Positions 21,331 through 35,300 of a stretch of DNA of 64,000 bases are shown one piece after another. The notes under the pieces were generated by a model. It was not told where the DNA came from. It did no database searches and saw only the letters and a list, made by a program, of their open reading frames with translations. How positions within the stretch are numbered: position 1 is the stretch's first letter; each line of letters begins with the position of its first letter. The position numbers were made by a program, and so were the translations under genes. The stretch comes from Prostheceraeus crozeri (taxonomy: Eukaryota; Platyhelminthes; Polycladida; Euryleptidae): contig CAJQUW010009062.1 in assembly GCA_907163375.1 (NCBI GenBank), positions 202,501 through 266,500 of the forward strand. Direction: 5' to 3'.

Positions 21331-24300
21331 CCTTGCTATCGGATGTTATCCGTACATGTCCACAGATGCATGCTCCACATTCAAAGCGGCTTTCCTCGTC
21401 TTATCGCTGTCATGAGGAGACTTTCATCGTATTCAAAATGTCAAATATCACTGAGAATTCGACATTTACATGTACATGTGTCGCCCTGAGGACCTATATC
21501 ATACGAGGGACTGGTCCCCTTGCTATCGGATGTTATCCGTACATGTCCACGATGCATGCTCCACACTCAAAGCGGCTTTCCCTCGTCTGATCGCTGTCAT
21601 GAGGAGACTTTCATCGTATTCAAAATGTCAAATATCACTGAAATTCGACATTTTACATGTACATGTGTCGCCCTGAGGACCTATATCCATACGAGGACTG
21701 GTCCCCTTGCTATCGGATGTTATCCGTACATGTCCCACAGACAGATGCACGCTCCACACTCAACAGCGGCTTCCTTCCTCGTCTTATCGCTGTCATGAGG
21801 AGACTTTCATCGTATTCAAACCATGTCCAAATATCACTGAAATTCGACATTTACATGTACATGTTAGTCGCCTGGAGGACCTATATCATACGAGGACTGA
21901 GTCCCCTTAGCGTGCTAAGTCGGATGTTCGTATCCGGTACAATGTCCACAGATGCTGCTCCACACTCAAAAGCGGCTTTCCTCGTCTTATCGCTGTCATG
22001 AGGAGACTTTCATCGTATTCAAAATGTCAAATATCACTGAAATTCGACATTTACATGTACATGTGTCACCCTGAGGACCTATATTCATACGAGGACTGGT
22101 CCCCTTGCTATCGGATGTTATCCGTACATGTCCACAGATGCATGCTCCAAACTCAAGCGGCTTTCCTCGTCTGATCGCTGTCATGAGGAGACTTTCATCG
22201 TATTCAAAATGTCAAATATCACTGGAAATTCGACATTTACATGTACATGAGTCGCCCTGAGGACCTATATCATACGAGGACTGGTCCCCTTGCTATCGGA
22301 TGTTGTATCCGTACATTGGTCCACAGATGCATGCTCTTACACTCAAAGCGGCTTTCTCTCGTCTTATCGCGGTCATGAGGAGACTTTCATCGTATTCAAA
22401 ATGTCAAATATCACTGAAATTCGACTTTTACATGTACATGTGTCGCCCTGAGGACCTATATCATACGAGGACTGTCCCCCTTGCTATCGGATGTTATCCG
22501 TACAATGTCCACTAGATGCATGCTCCACACTCAAAGCGGCTTTCCTCGTCTTATCGCTGTCATGAGGAGACTTTCATCGTATTCAAATGTCAAATATCAC
22601 TGAAAATTTCGACATTTACATGTACATGTGTCGCCTTGAGGACCTATATCATACGAGGACTGGTCCCCTTGCTATCGGATGTTATCCGTAACCATGTCCA
22701 CAGATGCATGCTCCAAACTCAAAGCGGCTTTTTTCCTCGTCTTATCGCTGTCATGAGGAGACTTTCATCGTATTCAAAATGTCAAATATCACTGAAATTC
22801 GACATTTACATGTACATGTGTCGCCCTGAGGGACCTATATCATACGAGGACTGGTCCCCTTGCTATCGGATGTTATCCGTACATGTCCACAGATGCATGG
22901 CTCCAAACTCAAAGCGGCTTTCCTCGTCTTATCGCTGTCATGAGGAGACTTTCATCGTATCTAAAATGTCAAATATCACTGAAATTCGACATTTACATGT
23001 GACATGTGTCGCCCTGAGGACCTATATCATACGAGGACTGGTCCCTCGACCTTGCTATCGATGTTGTGTTATCCGTACATGTCCCACAGATGCATGCTCC
23101 AAACTCAAAGCGGCTTTCCCTCGTCTGATCGCTGTCATGAGGAGACTTTCAATCGTATTCAAAATGTCGAAATATCACTGAAATTCGACATTTACATGTA
23201 CATGTGTCGCCCTGAGGACCTATATCATACGAGGACTGGTCCCCTTGCTATCGGATGTTATCCCGTACATGTCCACAGATGAATGCTCCACACTCAAAGC
23301 GGCTTTCCTCGTCTTATCGCTGTCATGAGTAGACTTTCTTCGTATTCAAAATGTCAAATATCACTGAAATTCGACATTTACATGTACAGTGTGTCGCCCT
23401 GAGGACCTATATCATACGACGGGACTTGGGTCCCCATTGCTATCGGATGTTATCCGTACATGTCCTCAGATGCATCCACACTCAACGCGGCTTTCCTCGT
23501 CTTATCGCTGTCATGAGGAGACTTTCATCGTATTCAAAATGTCAAATATCACTGAAATTCGACATTTACATGTACATGTGTCGCCCTGAGGGACCTATAT
23601 CATTACGAGGACTGGTCCCCTTGCTATCGGATGTTATCCGTTACATGTCCACAGATGCATGCTCTACACTCAAAGGCGGGCTTTCCTCTTCTTAATCGCG
23701 GTCATGAGGAGACTTTCACTTCATCGTATTCAAAAATGTCAAATATCACACTGAAATTCGACATTTACATGTACAATGTGTCGCCCTGAGGACCTATATC
23801 ATACGAGGACTGGTCCCCTTGCTATCGGATGTTATCCGTACATGTCCACAGATGCATGCTCCACACTCAAAGCGGCTTTCCTCGTCTTATCGCTGTCCAT
23901 GAGGAGACTTTCATCGTATTCAAAATGTCAAATATCACTGAAATTCGACATTTAACATGTACATGTGTCGCCCTTGAGGACCTATATCATACGAGGACTG
24001 AGTCCCCTTGCTATCGGATGTTATCCGTACATGTCCACAGATGCATGCACCAAACTCAAAGCGGCTTTCCTCGTCTTATCGCTGTCATGAGGAGACTTTC
24101 ATCGTATTCAAAATGTCAAATATCACTGAAATTCGAACATTTACATGTACATGTGTCGCCCCTGAGGACCTATATCATAGCGAGGACTGGTCCCCTTGCT
24201 ATCGGATGTTATCCGTACAGAATGTCCACAGATGCATGCTCCACACTCAAAGCGGGCTTTCCTCGTCTGATCGCTGTCATGAGGAGACTTTCATCGTATT

Positions 24301-27300
24301 CAAAATGTCAAATATCACTGAAATTCGACATTTACATGTACATGTGTCGCCCTGAGGACCTATATCATACGAGGACTGGTACCCTTGCTATCGGATGTTA
24401 TCCGTACATGTCCACAGATGCAAGCTCCAAACTCAAAGCGGCTTTCCCCTCGTCTTATCGCTGTCATGGAGGAGACTTTCATCGTATTCAAACATGTCAA
24501 ATATCAACTGAAATTCGACATTCTACATGTACATGTGTCGCCCTGAGGACCTATGTCATACGAGGACTCGGTCCCCTTGCTATCGGATGTTATCCGTACA
24601 TGTCCACAGATGCACGCTCCACACTCAAAGCGGCTTTCCTCGTCTTATCGCTGTCATGAGGAGGACTTTCATCGTATTCAAAATGTCAAATATCACTGAA
24701 CATTCGAACATTTACATGTACATGTTGTCGCCTTGAGGACCTATATCATACGAGGACCTTGGTCCCCCTTGCTATCGGATGTTATCCGTACATGTCCACA
24801 GATGCTGCATGCTCCACACTCAAGAGCGGCTTTCCTCGTCTTATCGCTGTCATGAGGAGACTTTCCATTTCATCGTATTCCAAAATGTCAAATATCACTG
24901 AAATTCGACATTTACATGTACATGTGTCACCCTGAGGACCTATATCATACGAGGACTTGGTCCCCTTGCTATCGGATGTTATCCGTACATGAACCACAGA
25001 TGCATGCTCCAAACTCAAAGCGGCTTTCCCTCGTCTGATCGCTGTCATGAGGAGACTTTCATCGTATTCAAAATGTCAAATATCACTGAAATTCGACATT
25101 TACATGTACATGAGTCGCCCTGAGGACCTATATCATACGAGGACTGGTCCCCTTGCTAACGTATGTTATCCGTACATGTCCACTAGATGCATGCTCTACA
25201 CTCAAAGCGGCTTTCCTCGTCTTATCGCGGTCATGAGGAGACTTTCATCGTATTCAAAATGTCAATTATCACTGAAATTCGACATTTACATGTACATGTG
25301 TCGCCCTGAGGACCATATATCATACGAGGACTGGTCCCCTTGCTATCGGATGTTATCCGACATGTCCACAGATGCATGCTCCACACTTCAAAGCGGCTTT
25401 CCTCGTCTTATCGCTGTCATGAGGAGACTTATCATCGTATTCAAAATGTCAAATATCAACTGATGAAATTCGACTTTTTACATGTTACATGGTGTCGCCT
25501 TGAGGACCTATTATCATACGAGGACTGGTCCCCTTGCTATCGGATGTTATCCGTAACATGGCCACATGAGATGCATGCTCCAAACTCAAAGCGGCTTTCC
25601 TCGTCTAATCGCTGTCATGAGGAGACTTTCATCGTATTCAAAAATTTGTCAAATATCATCTGAAATTCGACATTTACATGTACATATGTGTCGCCCCAGA
25701 GGACCTATATCATGACGATGAGACTGGTCCCCTTGCTATCGGATGTTATCCGTTACATGTCCACAGATGCATGCTCCAAACTCAAAGCGGCTTTCCTCGT
25801 CTTATCGCTGTCATGAGAGATAGACTATTCATCGTGATTCAAAAAGTCAAATATCACTGAAATTCGACATTTACATGTACATGTGTCGCCCTGAGGACCT
25901 ATATCATACGAGGACTGTTCCCCTTGCTATCGGATGTTATCCGTACATGGTCCACAGATGCATGCGGCCAAACTCAAAGCGGCTTTTCCTCGTTCTGATG
26001 TCGCTGTTCATGAGGAGACTTTCATCGTATTCAAAATGTCAAATATCACTGTGAAATTCGACATTTATACATGTACATGTGTCGCCCTGAAGGACCTATA
26101 TCATTACCGAGGGAACCTGGTCCCCTTGCTATCGGATGTTATCCGTACATGTCCACAGATGCCTAGTGCCTTCCACACTCAAAGCGGCTTTCTCGTCTTT
26201 ATCGGCTGTTCATGAGGGAGACTTTCATCGTATTCAAAATGTCAAATATCACTGAAATTCGACATTTACATATGTGTCGCCCTGAGGACCTATATCATAC
26301 GAGGACTGGTCCCCTTGCTATCGGATGTTATCCGTACATGTCCACAGATGCATGCTCCAAACTCAAAGCGGCTTTCCTCGTCTGATAGCTGTCATGAGGA
26401 GACTCTTCATCGTATTCAAAATGTCAAATATCACTGAAATTCGACATTTACATGTACAAGTGTCGCCCTGAGGACCTATATCATTACGAGACTGGTTTCC
26501 CCTTGCTAAATCGGATGTTATCCCGTACATGTCCACAGATGCATGCTCTACACTCAAAGCGGCTTTCCTCTTCTTATCGCGGTCATGAGGAGGGACTTTC
26601 AATCGTATTCAAAAAATGCTCAAATATCACTGAAATTCGACATTTACCATGTACATGTGTCGCCCTGAGGACCTTTATCATACGAGGACTGGTCCCCCCT
26701 TGCTATCGGATGTTATCCGTACATGTCCACAGATGCATGCTCCACACCTCAAAGCGCTTTCCTCGTCTTATCGCTGTCATGAGGAGACTTTCATTCGTAT
26801 TCAAAATGTCAAATATCACTGAAATTCGACATTTACATGTACATGTGTCGCCTTGAGGACCTATATCATCGAGGACTGGTCCCCTTGCTAATCGGATGTT
26901 ATCCGTACATGTCCACAGATGCATGCTCCAAACTCAAAGCGGCTTTCCTCGTCTTATCACTGACTTGTGGAGACTTTCATCGTATTCAAAATGTCAACAT
27001 TATCACTGAATTCGACATTTACATGTACATGTGTCGCCCTGAGGACCTATATCATACGAGGACTGGTCCCTTGCTATCGGATGTTAATCCGTACATGTCC
27101 ACAGATGCATGCTCCAAACTCAAAGCGGCTTTCCTCGTCTTATCGCGGTCATGAGGAGACTTTCATTCGTATTCAAAATGTCAAATATCACTGAAATTCG
27201 ACATTGTACATGTACATGTGTCGCCCTGAGGACCTATATCATACGAGGACTGGTCCTCCTTGCTATCGGATGTTATCCGTACATGTCCACAGATGCATGC

Positions 27301-27757
27301 ACCACACTCAAAGCGGGCTTTCCTCGTCTTATCGCTGTCTATTGAGGAGACTTTCATCGTAATTCAAAATGTCAAATATCACTGAAATTCGACATTTACA
27401 TGTACATGTGTCGCCCTGAGGACCTATATCATACGAGGACTGGTCCCCTTGCTATCGGATGTTATCCGTACATGTTCCACAGATGCATGCTCCAAACCTT
27501 AAGCGGCTTTCCTCGTCAGATCGCTGTCATGAGGAGGACTTTCATCGTATTCAAATGTCAAATATCACTGAAATTCGACATTTACATGTACATGTGTCGC
27601 CCTGAGGACCTATATCATACGAGGACTGGTCCCCTTGCTATCGGATGTTATCCGTACATGTCCACAGATGCATGCTCCACACTCAAAGCGGCTTTCCTCG
27701 TCTTATCGCTGTCATGAGGAGACTTTCATCGTATTCAAAATGTCAAATATCACTGAT
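21319..27757 (+). repeat. 185-bp satellite, main array (~34-35 copies)
   Basis: Head-to-tail copies of a ~185-base unit: CCCCTTGCTATCGGATG.. , ..GTCCACAGATGCATGCTCCA.. , ..CAAAGCGGCTTTCCTCGTC.. , ..ATGAGGAGACTTTCATCG.. , ..TTACATGTACATGTGTCGCC.. , ..CATACGAGGACTGGT. Copies are highly similar. Differences are mostly one- to four-base insertions or losses, with a few recurring variants (tccacact/tccaaact; cttatcgc/ctgatcgc). Open frames of up to 276 codons exist only because the unit lacks frequent stops, and they change frame from unit to unit. Confidence 0.98.
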
Positions 27758-28338
27758 TTATAGAATCGTAAATAGGCTTATATACCTCATATTTTTTTGA
27801 TTTTCTTTAAACTACACAACACTATTTGACAAGAGTACCTTATTGCCTTTGGGTTATGTTATATCTATCAGTAATCACTTGATTTCCTCTGAAATAGGGC
27901 CTACATTGATACAATTTGAAAGTAACGTAATTCAATGAACAATTAGGTTATCTTTCAGATAGAAGCGATCTTAAACTTTGGGGCAGGAGGCTTATACAAG
28001 TAAATGTTTGTTTTATGTAATAATGTCAGCCAAATAATTTTGAAGTGTATTGCCAAAGACGTCTGAGCACTGCTAATGGAAATAGTCCTATAGACCTACT
28101 ATTTCCTACTTTCTTTTAATTGCATATAACCCACTATGCTAGTCGTACCAGCCTATTCATATCAAACAAAAACTTGATTATGCTAATTTAGCGTAATTCC
28201 AATAAGATTTGTTCCATTTATTTGATAAAAATAAAAATGACGTCCAGTGCTAATAGAATCGCCGGTCATAGTTGTAGGTCTAGATACATAGATAACTTGT
28301 TCTACATTCTAACGTTGTCTGTATGAACCTAAGTAATA
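27758..28338. other. Spacer left of mariner, no gene recognised
   Basis: AT-rich unique-looking sequence between the satellite array and the Tc1/mariner element. Confidence 0.45.
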
Positions 28339-29689
28339 CAGATTGTTTCATAAAAAATGGATCATCCTTAAACATCGCCTTAACTTCAACTTTGTCTAAC
28401 TCCGCCAAATTTGAACGAATTTCTCTGAAATTTGGAAGATATGTCAGTTGTGCTTACTAATATCATTGTTGGAAATTTCAAGCATGAATATTGAGTTGTT
28501 TTCCTGTTATAGATAAAAAAAAGTAGTAGATAATTTGATCTTCATTTAGCAATGTTGCACAAAATCATACCTCACTCTTATAAAATTACATTTGTTTCCT
28601 TTGTTATGTAATATGTTGTTCTACAAGCAAAATCTATCAATGCCAAAACAAAAACTAAAGATAAGTCGGCCAATCAGAGCCAGATATAGCACCATTATTC
28701 ATCAACAATAATGTAACTGCTACATGTGATTAACTGGACTTCATGTTCCATAGCTTCCTGACTTCGTTGCGGTGGTGTTGGCAGCACTCCTGATTGCTTT
28801 CAGCTAGAAATCTATCTCTTACCGGTTGAAAACAATACAAAGCACAAATGAACAATAACGAGATCGCATTCACAAAAGGCAAAGTGTCAGCCTTGCTAGA
28901 ACTAGGGTGGGCAATGAGTCATTGTCACTGGCGAAATCAATGGGATCGGGTTGTTTGGTCTGATGAGGCATCAGTCCGTCTGAAGGATAGTGATGGTCGA
29001 TTGAGATGATGGATAAAATCTGATCAGGAAATTCCGAGACATTTACATCATCCCCTAGTACAAGGTGGTGCGACTCTATTGATTTGGGCTGGCATTTGGA
29101 CCAATGGCCGCTCTGAACTTCACATGCAGCAAGGAACCATGAATTCTGAACGCTATGTGAATGTTTTACGAATGAACATTGGCCAAATGACAGATCAACT
29201 TGGTGATCCATCGACTTGGTTATTTATGGATGATAATGCTACGTGTCACAGGAGCAGTAGAGTCAACTTATGCAAGTCTCAATTATAGGGCTTAGGACAT
29301 TATCTTGGCCAGCTCGTTCTCCTGATCTGAATCCCATAGAAAATGTATGGAGTATTCTAAAACGTAACGTTCGTCGTTCACTGCTACATACAGATGGCTT
29401 ATCACAACTTACGTCACTGTTAAAAAGAGAGTGGAGAAAGTTAGATCAGTCAAAAATCAACGATATCATCGAATCAATGCCTAGACGAATTGGTGATGTC
29501 ATTGACAATAAGGGTAGGGCCACAAAATATTAGCTTCCTAAGAACCGTTACTGTATCATAGCTTATCAGATTATATAAGGACATTTAAATATATTAGGGA
29601 CATGAAATAACATGAAAATGCTTTCTGTATCATACTTATGTTTTATTTAGTCAAATTTTAGGATGATCCACTTTTTATGAAACGGACTG
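28339..29689 (+). mobile_element. Tc1/mariner (IS630) transposon, internally deleted
   Basis: Inverted ends CAGATTGTTTCATAAAAAAT / (reverse complement) CAGTCCGTTTCATAAAAAGT continue through GGATCATCCT, with 26 of 30 bases matching. TA lies on both sides (28337-28338, 29690-29691), the superfamily's target site. The transposase region runs from about 28855 to 29533. It has an N-terminal stub (TKGKVSALLELGW), then directly the catalytic core: VVWSDEAS (first Asp), FMDDNATCHRS (second Asp), DLNPIENVW (Glu). The spacing is DD34E. About 100 residues between the DNA-binding stub and the core are missing. A TGA stop lies after DGRLR (~29010) and a frameshift after CKSQL (~29285). The element is therefore inactive. 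Confidence 0.93.
28861..29533 (+). pseudogene. Tc1/mariner transposase pseudogene
   Basis: The product would be a DDE transposase that cuts and pastes DNA at TA sites. Visible motifs are WDRVVWSDEASVRLK, LIWAGIWTNG, WLFMDDNATCHRSSRV and LSWPARSPDLNPIENVW. The tail is SMPRRIGDVI, with KGRATKY at the stop (29531-29533). The coding part is about 225 codons against roughly 340 for an intact member, because of an internal deletion. One stop and one frameshift also interrupt it. Confidence 0.92.
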
Positions 29690-29691
29690 TA

Positions 29692-30512
29692 TATGTCAGA
29701 ACTATGAGAAAATGAGTTCAAAACTACAATAGGAACTATGAGAAGAAACTAAATCCTCTACGAAAAGAATATGAATTGTTAAGGGTGTCTAATATCCAAT
29801 ATGGTCTTTTAAGGGTGTGATATCAATTTATCAACTTTATTATAAGTTTGGATTGTTAACGAGATGAATTCGTTATCACTTAATTGCAGTTAACAATTTC
29901 TAATTGCTGGTATGAGCATCGTAACATTAACACAATTTTGGATCAATCCTTTCTGTCTAAAAATGAACTCAAAAGCTTCCAAAGAGCCTGAAAAGTCAGA
30001 AAAACTGTTTTCCCGAGACATTTGGTATTTTAAAAACGGTTAGGCGAATATCGCATACAACACCTTCCTAATTTCAATTGTCAGTGTGAGGAATTCGCAA
30101 TGAGAGTTCATGGTTTACCACAAATTTCTGTACCAAAGATTGTGTATATAATTTACAAAGTAATGTAGTTATCGTAAGAGGTGTCTATCAAAAAATGATT
30201 TTAGTAAAACTTCGGTTTCATCGCAACAATTCCATTTGTGATTTCAGGTCCAGTGTAGTGGTTGCTGAAAAATGGTTCCATACAAACTGCGTTGGCATCA
30301 AATGTACGAAAGGCAACTTCAACTGCAGCCTTTGCAGTGTTAAATTAGCTTGAAGTGACTTTTATTGGAGAAACTTTCCTTAAAAAATTTAATAATTAAA
30401 AACGAATTTCTGTTTCCACTAGCCACGCTTGCTCTCTGAGGCAGATACATCAAAAATGAAATTTTGTTAAAGAAATCTAGAATTAAAATCATCCTACGAA
30501 AGACTGAAGTCT
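29692..30512. other. Spacer right of mariner, no gene recognised
   Basis: AT-rich sequence between the mariner element and the inverted satellite array. Confidence 0.45.
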
Positions 30513-32373
30513 ACGTTTTGAATACGATGAAAGTCACCTCATGGACAGCGATAAGACGAGGGAAAGCCGCTTTGAGTTTGGAGCATGCATCTGTGGGTAC
30601 ATGTACGGATAACATCCGATAGCAAGGGTACCAGTCCTCGTATGATATAGGGTCCTCAGGGCGACACATGTACATGTAAATGTCGAATTTCAGTGATATT
30701 TGACTTTTTGAATACGATGAAAGTCTCCTCATGACAGCGATAAGACGAGGAAAGCCGCTTTGAGTGTGGAGCATGCATCTGTGGACATGTAGGGATAACA
30801 TCCGATAGCAAGGGGACGCAGTCCTCGTATGACTATAGGTTCCCTCAGGGCGACACATGTACATGTAAATGTCGAATTTCAGGATATTTGACATTTTGAA
30901 TACGATGAAAGTCTCCTCATGGACAGCGATCAGACGAGGAAAGCCGCTTTGAGGTGTGGAGCATGCATCTGTGGGACATGGTACGGATAACATCCGATAG
31001 CAGAGGGGCACAAGTCCTGTATGATTATAGGATCCTCAGGGCGACCAGCATGTACATGAAAATGTCGAAATTTTCAGTGATTATTTGACATTTTGAATAA
31101 CGATGAAAGTCTCCTCATGACAGCGATAAAGACGAGGAAAGCCGCTTTGAGTGGGAGCATACATCTGTGGACATGTACGGAATAACATCCGATAGCAAGG
31201 GGACCAGTCCTCGTATGACATAGGTCCTCAGGGCGACACATGTCCATGTTAAAATGTCGAATTTCAGTGATATTTTGACATTTTGAATACGATGAAAAAA
31301 GTCTCCTCATGACAGCCGATAAACCGAGGAAAGAGCCGGCTTTGATTTTGGAGCATGCATCTGTGGACATGTACGGATAACATCCGATAGCAAGGGGACC
31401 AGTCCCTCGTATGATATAGGTCCTTTCCCAAAAGGGCGACACAATGTACATGTAAACTGTCGAATTTCAGTTGATATTTGACATTTTGAATAACGATGAA
31501 AGTCTCCTCATGACAGCGATAAGACGAGGAAAGCCTGCTTTGAGTGTGGAGCATACATCTGTGGACATTGTACGGATAACATCCGATAGCAAGGGGACCA
31601 GTCTCGTATGATATAGGTCCTCAGGGCGACTCATGTACATTGTAAATGTCGAATTTTCAGTGAGTGATATTTGACATTTTGAATACGATGAAAGTCTCCT
31701 CATAGACAGCGATAAGACGAGGAAAGCCGCTTTTGAGTGTTTGGAGCATAACATCTGTGGGAAATGTTCGGATAACATACGATAGCAAGGGGACAGGTCC
31801 TCGTATTGACCATAGGTCCTCAGGGCGACACATGTACATGTAAAATTGTCGAATTTCAGTGTATTTGACTTTTTGATACGATGAAAGTCTCCTCATGAAC
31901 AGCGATAAGGACGAGGGGGAAAGCCGCATTTGAGTTTGGAGCATGATCTGTGGTCATGTACGGATAAATCGATAGCAGGGGACCAGTCTCCTTCCGGTTT
32001 TTTTATGATATAGGTCTCAGGGCGACACATGTACATGTAATGTCGAATTTCAAGTGATATTTGACATTTTTGGTATACGATGAAAGTCTCCTCTGAACAG
32101 CGACTAAAGGACGAGGAAAGCCGCTCTGTTGAGTGTGGTAGAATAAATCTGTTGGACATTGTACGGATCACTATTCCGATAGCAAGGGGAACAGTCCTCG
32201 TATGATATAGGTACTGAAGGCGACACATGTACATGTATATGTCGAATTTCAGTGTTATTTGACATTTTGAATTCGATGAAAGTCTCCTCATGACAGAGAT
32301 AAGACGAGGAAAGCCGCTTTGAGTGTGGAGCATGCATCTGTGGACATGTACGGATAACATCCGATAGCAATGG
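30513..32373 (-). repeat. 185-bp satellite, inverted array (~10 copies)
   Basis: The same unit as in 21319-27757 but in reverse orientation: GATGAAAGTCTCCTCATGAC.., ..GAGGAAAGCCGCTTTGAG.., ..GGATAACATCCGATAGCAAG. These copies carry more small indels than the main array, and a few are shortened (around 31950-32180). The two arrays face away from a 2.75-kb spacer. Confidence 0.98.
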
Positions 32374-35300
32374 GGAAATCAATCCAGTTCACTCACATAG
32401 TTGACCAGTTTGCGAGTCAGGCGATGCATTTCACAGGCAAGTAAAGATAGTTTATGACTCGGATCTAATTTATTGGTCGAAAATAAAAGGATTTTAAAAG
32501 TTACAGCGTGACGGGCTTTCGGCGTCCAGCGCCTTCTTAACGGTCGATGGTCAAATGGCCAGTATTCACTCAGTTGTGAGTCTAAGGATTATTTGCATGA
32601 GTTTTGCATAACAAGATTGTGGAACATGAAATTACAATGAACTCTTCTACTTATTATCAAATGGACTAAGATTCATCGTGATGAAAATAGAATGGTCGTG
32701 ATGTCATTAAATGAAATCAACATTTCTCTAACGATGCATGTCAATATAAAGTAATGCGAATGAACTGAACGTTAAATTCAAAATTCAGCAAAAAATGTAG
32801 AGAATAAAAGTAGTTTTAACAGTAGTAACATAGACGGCCATTATTGCACGTGACAACACTGAGAACAAAAAGAAAGAAAATTCACGCGACTAGGCGTGGA
32901 AACATGTAAACTGGCCAATGAACAATCCGAGTGAAAAATTTCTGGGCGGCCAGATGGCGGATAGACTCACGTCAATTTGTCCTCACCAAGTTTATCCTGA
33001 AATTCTATCATTTTGAGGGGAGCCAACCACTCACGCTCCAAAATATAAATGCCACCCCATCCGCGACCCTTTCATGGTCACAAATGGGATGGCATCTAAT
33101 TTGGTAGCCGAATGGCCTACATTATCTGATATCGATCAGTGTCACGCCACAAATGCTCCAAGTAGTAATAGAAAATTTATTGATATCTCTACTAGAACTG
33201 AAGCATTTCGAGTACAGTGATCAGTGTCTGGTAAGGAAGAACCAAAACTTGATACTCTGAAAATATAAGAATTGAGTGATTATTACTTAAGTAAAAATTC
33301 TTCAGAAAGACAATTCATTACGTTGTTTATTAGTTTAACTATTCGTTTATCTACTTCATTGCTTAGTTTTATGGCTTAGTAAAGCGAATAATTTATGTCT
33401 TGCTGCCAAATTTGAAGTGATTGGCAATTATTGATTTAATAGGCATGGTACCATGCAAATTATTTGTAAATTGGACCAAGTTTTACAGAAAAAGAGAGGG
33501 ATAAGAATATTAACATTAATTTAAGTGTCTGCCATTAACAAACAGGCTCTGCCAATTTAAATATAATAATATAACCATTGTCATCCATGATACTGATAAT
33601 GAAAAAAACTAGTTAGATAATGAAAGTTACTTCAGCGCAACTTCTGCGTTGATTGATAGAAGAAAAAAAGATTTCAAGTTTATATTAGATGAGCAGAATT
33701 ATTACAACAACCGGGAAATAATCGCAACTCTATCAGAAAAGCGCAGAGAACGAACTCGCATCTTTACTGAATTGATCTCGTATATTCAAACAGATCACCC
33801 ATGTTCATTTTATTTATTTATGACAGAAAGAAAATGTATCGAATATCGACAAAAGTTCACTGGTCCATTGTTTATTAACATTACTGAGAATTCCCTAAAC
33901 AATCACTCAGTTATGATGTTCGACCCAATACGGATATAATTAATATCCAAGTCCTGTATCTTATTCTATATTGGTAGAAAATCGGGTAATCCCCCAACAC
34001 AGGAGGACAATATCTTATCAGAACGAAATTTAAACCTCTTTTTAAAGCAGACACTGATTTATGTTCTGCGAATCCTTATTAGATTAAATTTAATTTTTAA
34101 TTACCATATATGAATGAAAGTCACGGTGAGAATGTAGAAAACTGATAAAGTAACGTGCCAAAGCACGTGAAATAGAATGAAAACTAAATTTAAATTCTTT
34201 ACAAAATATAAAGTTGTGATTGGTCGCTACTTACCTCCAATCAAGAGGCGAGGAACTGAATGCGATGCAAGGAATACGATGAATGAGTTGTAAACGTCAA
34301 AACATGTTCAACCACAAAAGTTTGCACGAGAAAGTCAACTGTTGTCCTTGAAAAGTCCATGCGATTGTCATATGTAGGTTTCAAACAATTGCAGAAATCG
34401 TTCGAAATAGAGATGCGAATATATAGAAGAAATTTACATAACTGCGATTAATGCTCCATTGTTTGAAGTCTCGTATCAAGAAGAACAAAATCAATACAGA
34501 TCCAATTAGGGAGCAGATGTCGCTCCCACTTATTGAGTGCAATAACCTACTAACAGGTTATTGATCCCACAAAAGTTTCATTCAACTCAAATCTTCAAAA
34601 TAATCTCCATCAAATTTTTGAAGTTAGACATGATTCATCCTTACTCTATGGATTTATCGATCTGGTTACTTGAGTTGCATAACATGTTGTAGCACACGAA
34701 AGGCCGGACCAAGAACTGTCATTAATTTTTGGTATGATGCTGTGCACCATTGATTGTCAGCATTTCTTGTTGATTGTAGTGAACAAAGCCTGAGTGACAC
34801 GCTCGTTGACTTGAGTGTTGATGATGATGGTGAACAGGTTTAAGTCGAAATATATCGAGAAAATCTATCAAATGGATTAATCTATTGGGAAAATCATTCA
34901 GCGCATTAAAAAATATTTTTATGTTGCAAGAATGATTGGAGACGGTTTTAAATTCTCGACTATGTCATATGATTGTGTCATCATCGCTTGAGCATTGAGT
35001 AATTGAAAGGGTCAGACGGTTAAGGGGATGTGCCGAATTTTTTCAAAAACAGATATATTTCACCCCATGTTATGATGGATCAGGATACTTTTCTTGACTG
35101 AGTTCGACGACGATTGCAGATTTTCCTTTATGGTTTCCAGAAAGTTCACAAGAGGATAAGCCACACAGTTCAGCATGAATAAGTGGATAAGCTACTACCT
35201 GTGCTTTATGCTGCAAGGTCCACAGCAAGCAATGGTCAATAATGAAGTTGCTGAATGGTCTGGCACTCCTGATGAAAGATGGAGTTCCAAAACATTACTC

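Noticed and set aside
21333-27717. Many long open frames (up to 276 codons) in the satellite
   Set aside because: They repeat the same peptide in shifting frames because the 185-bp unit has few stops and is not a multiple of three. There is no start-to-stop unit conserved among copies.
21319-27757. CRISPR array
   Set aside because: The whole 185-base unit is repeated, with no unique spacers, and the genome is eukaryotic.
30511-32382. Minus-strand frames in the second satellite array
   Set aside because: They show the same satellite peptide as the main array, with indels changing the frame at random.
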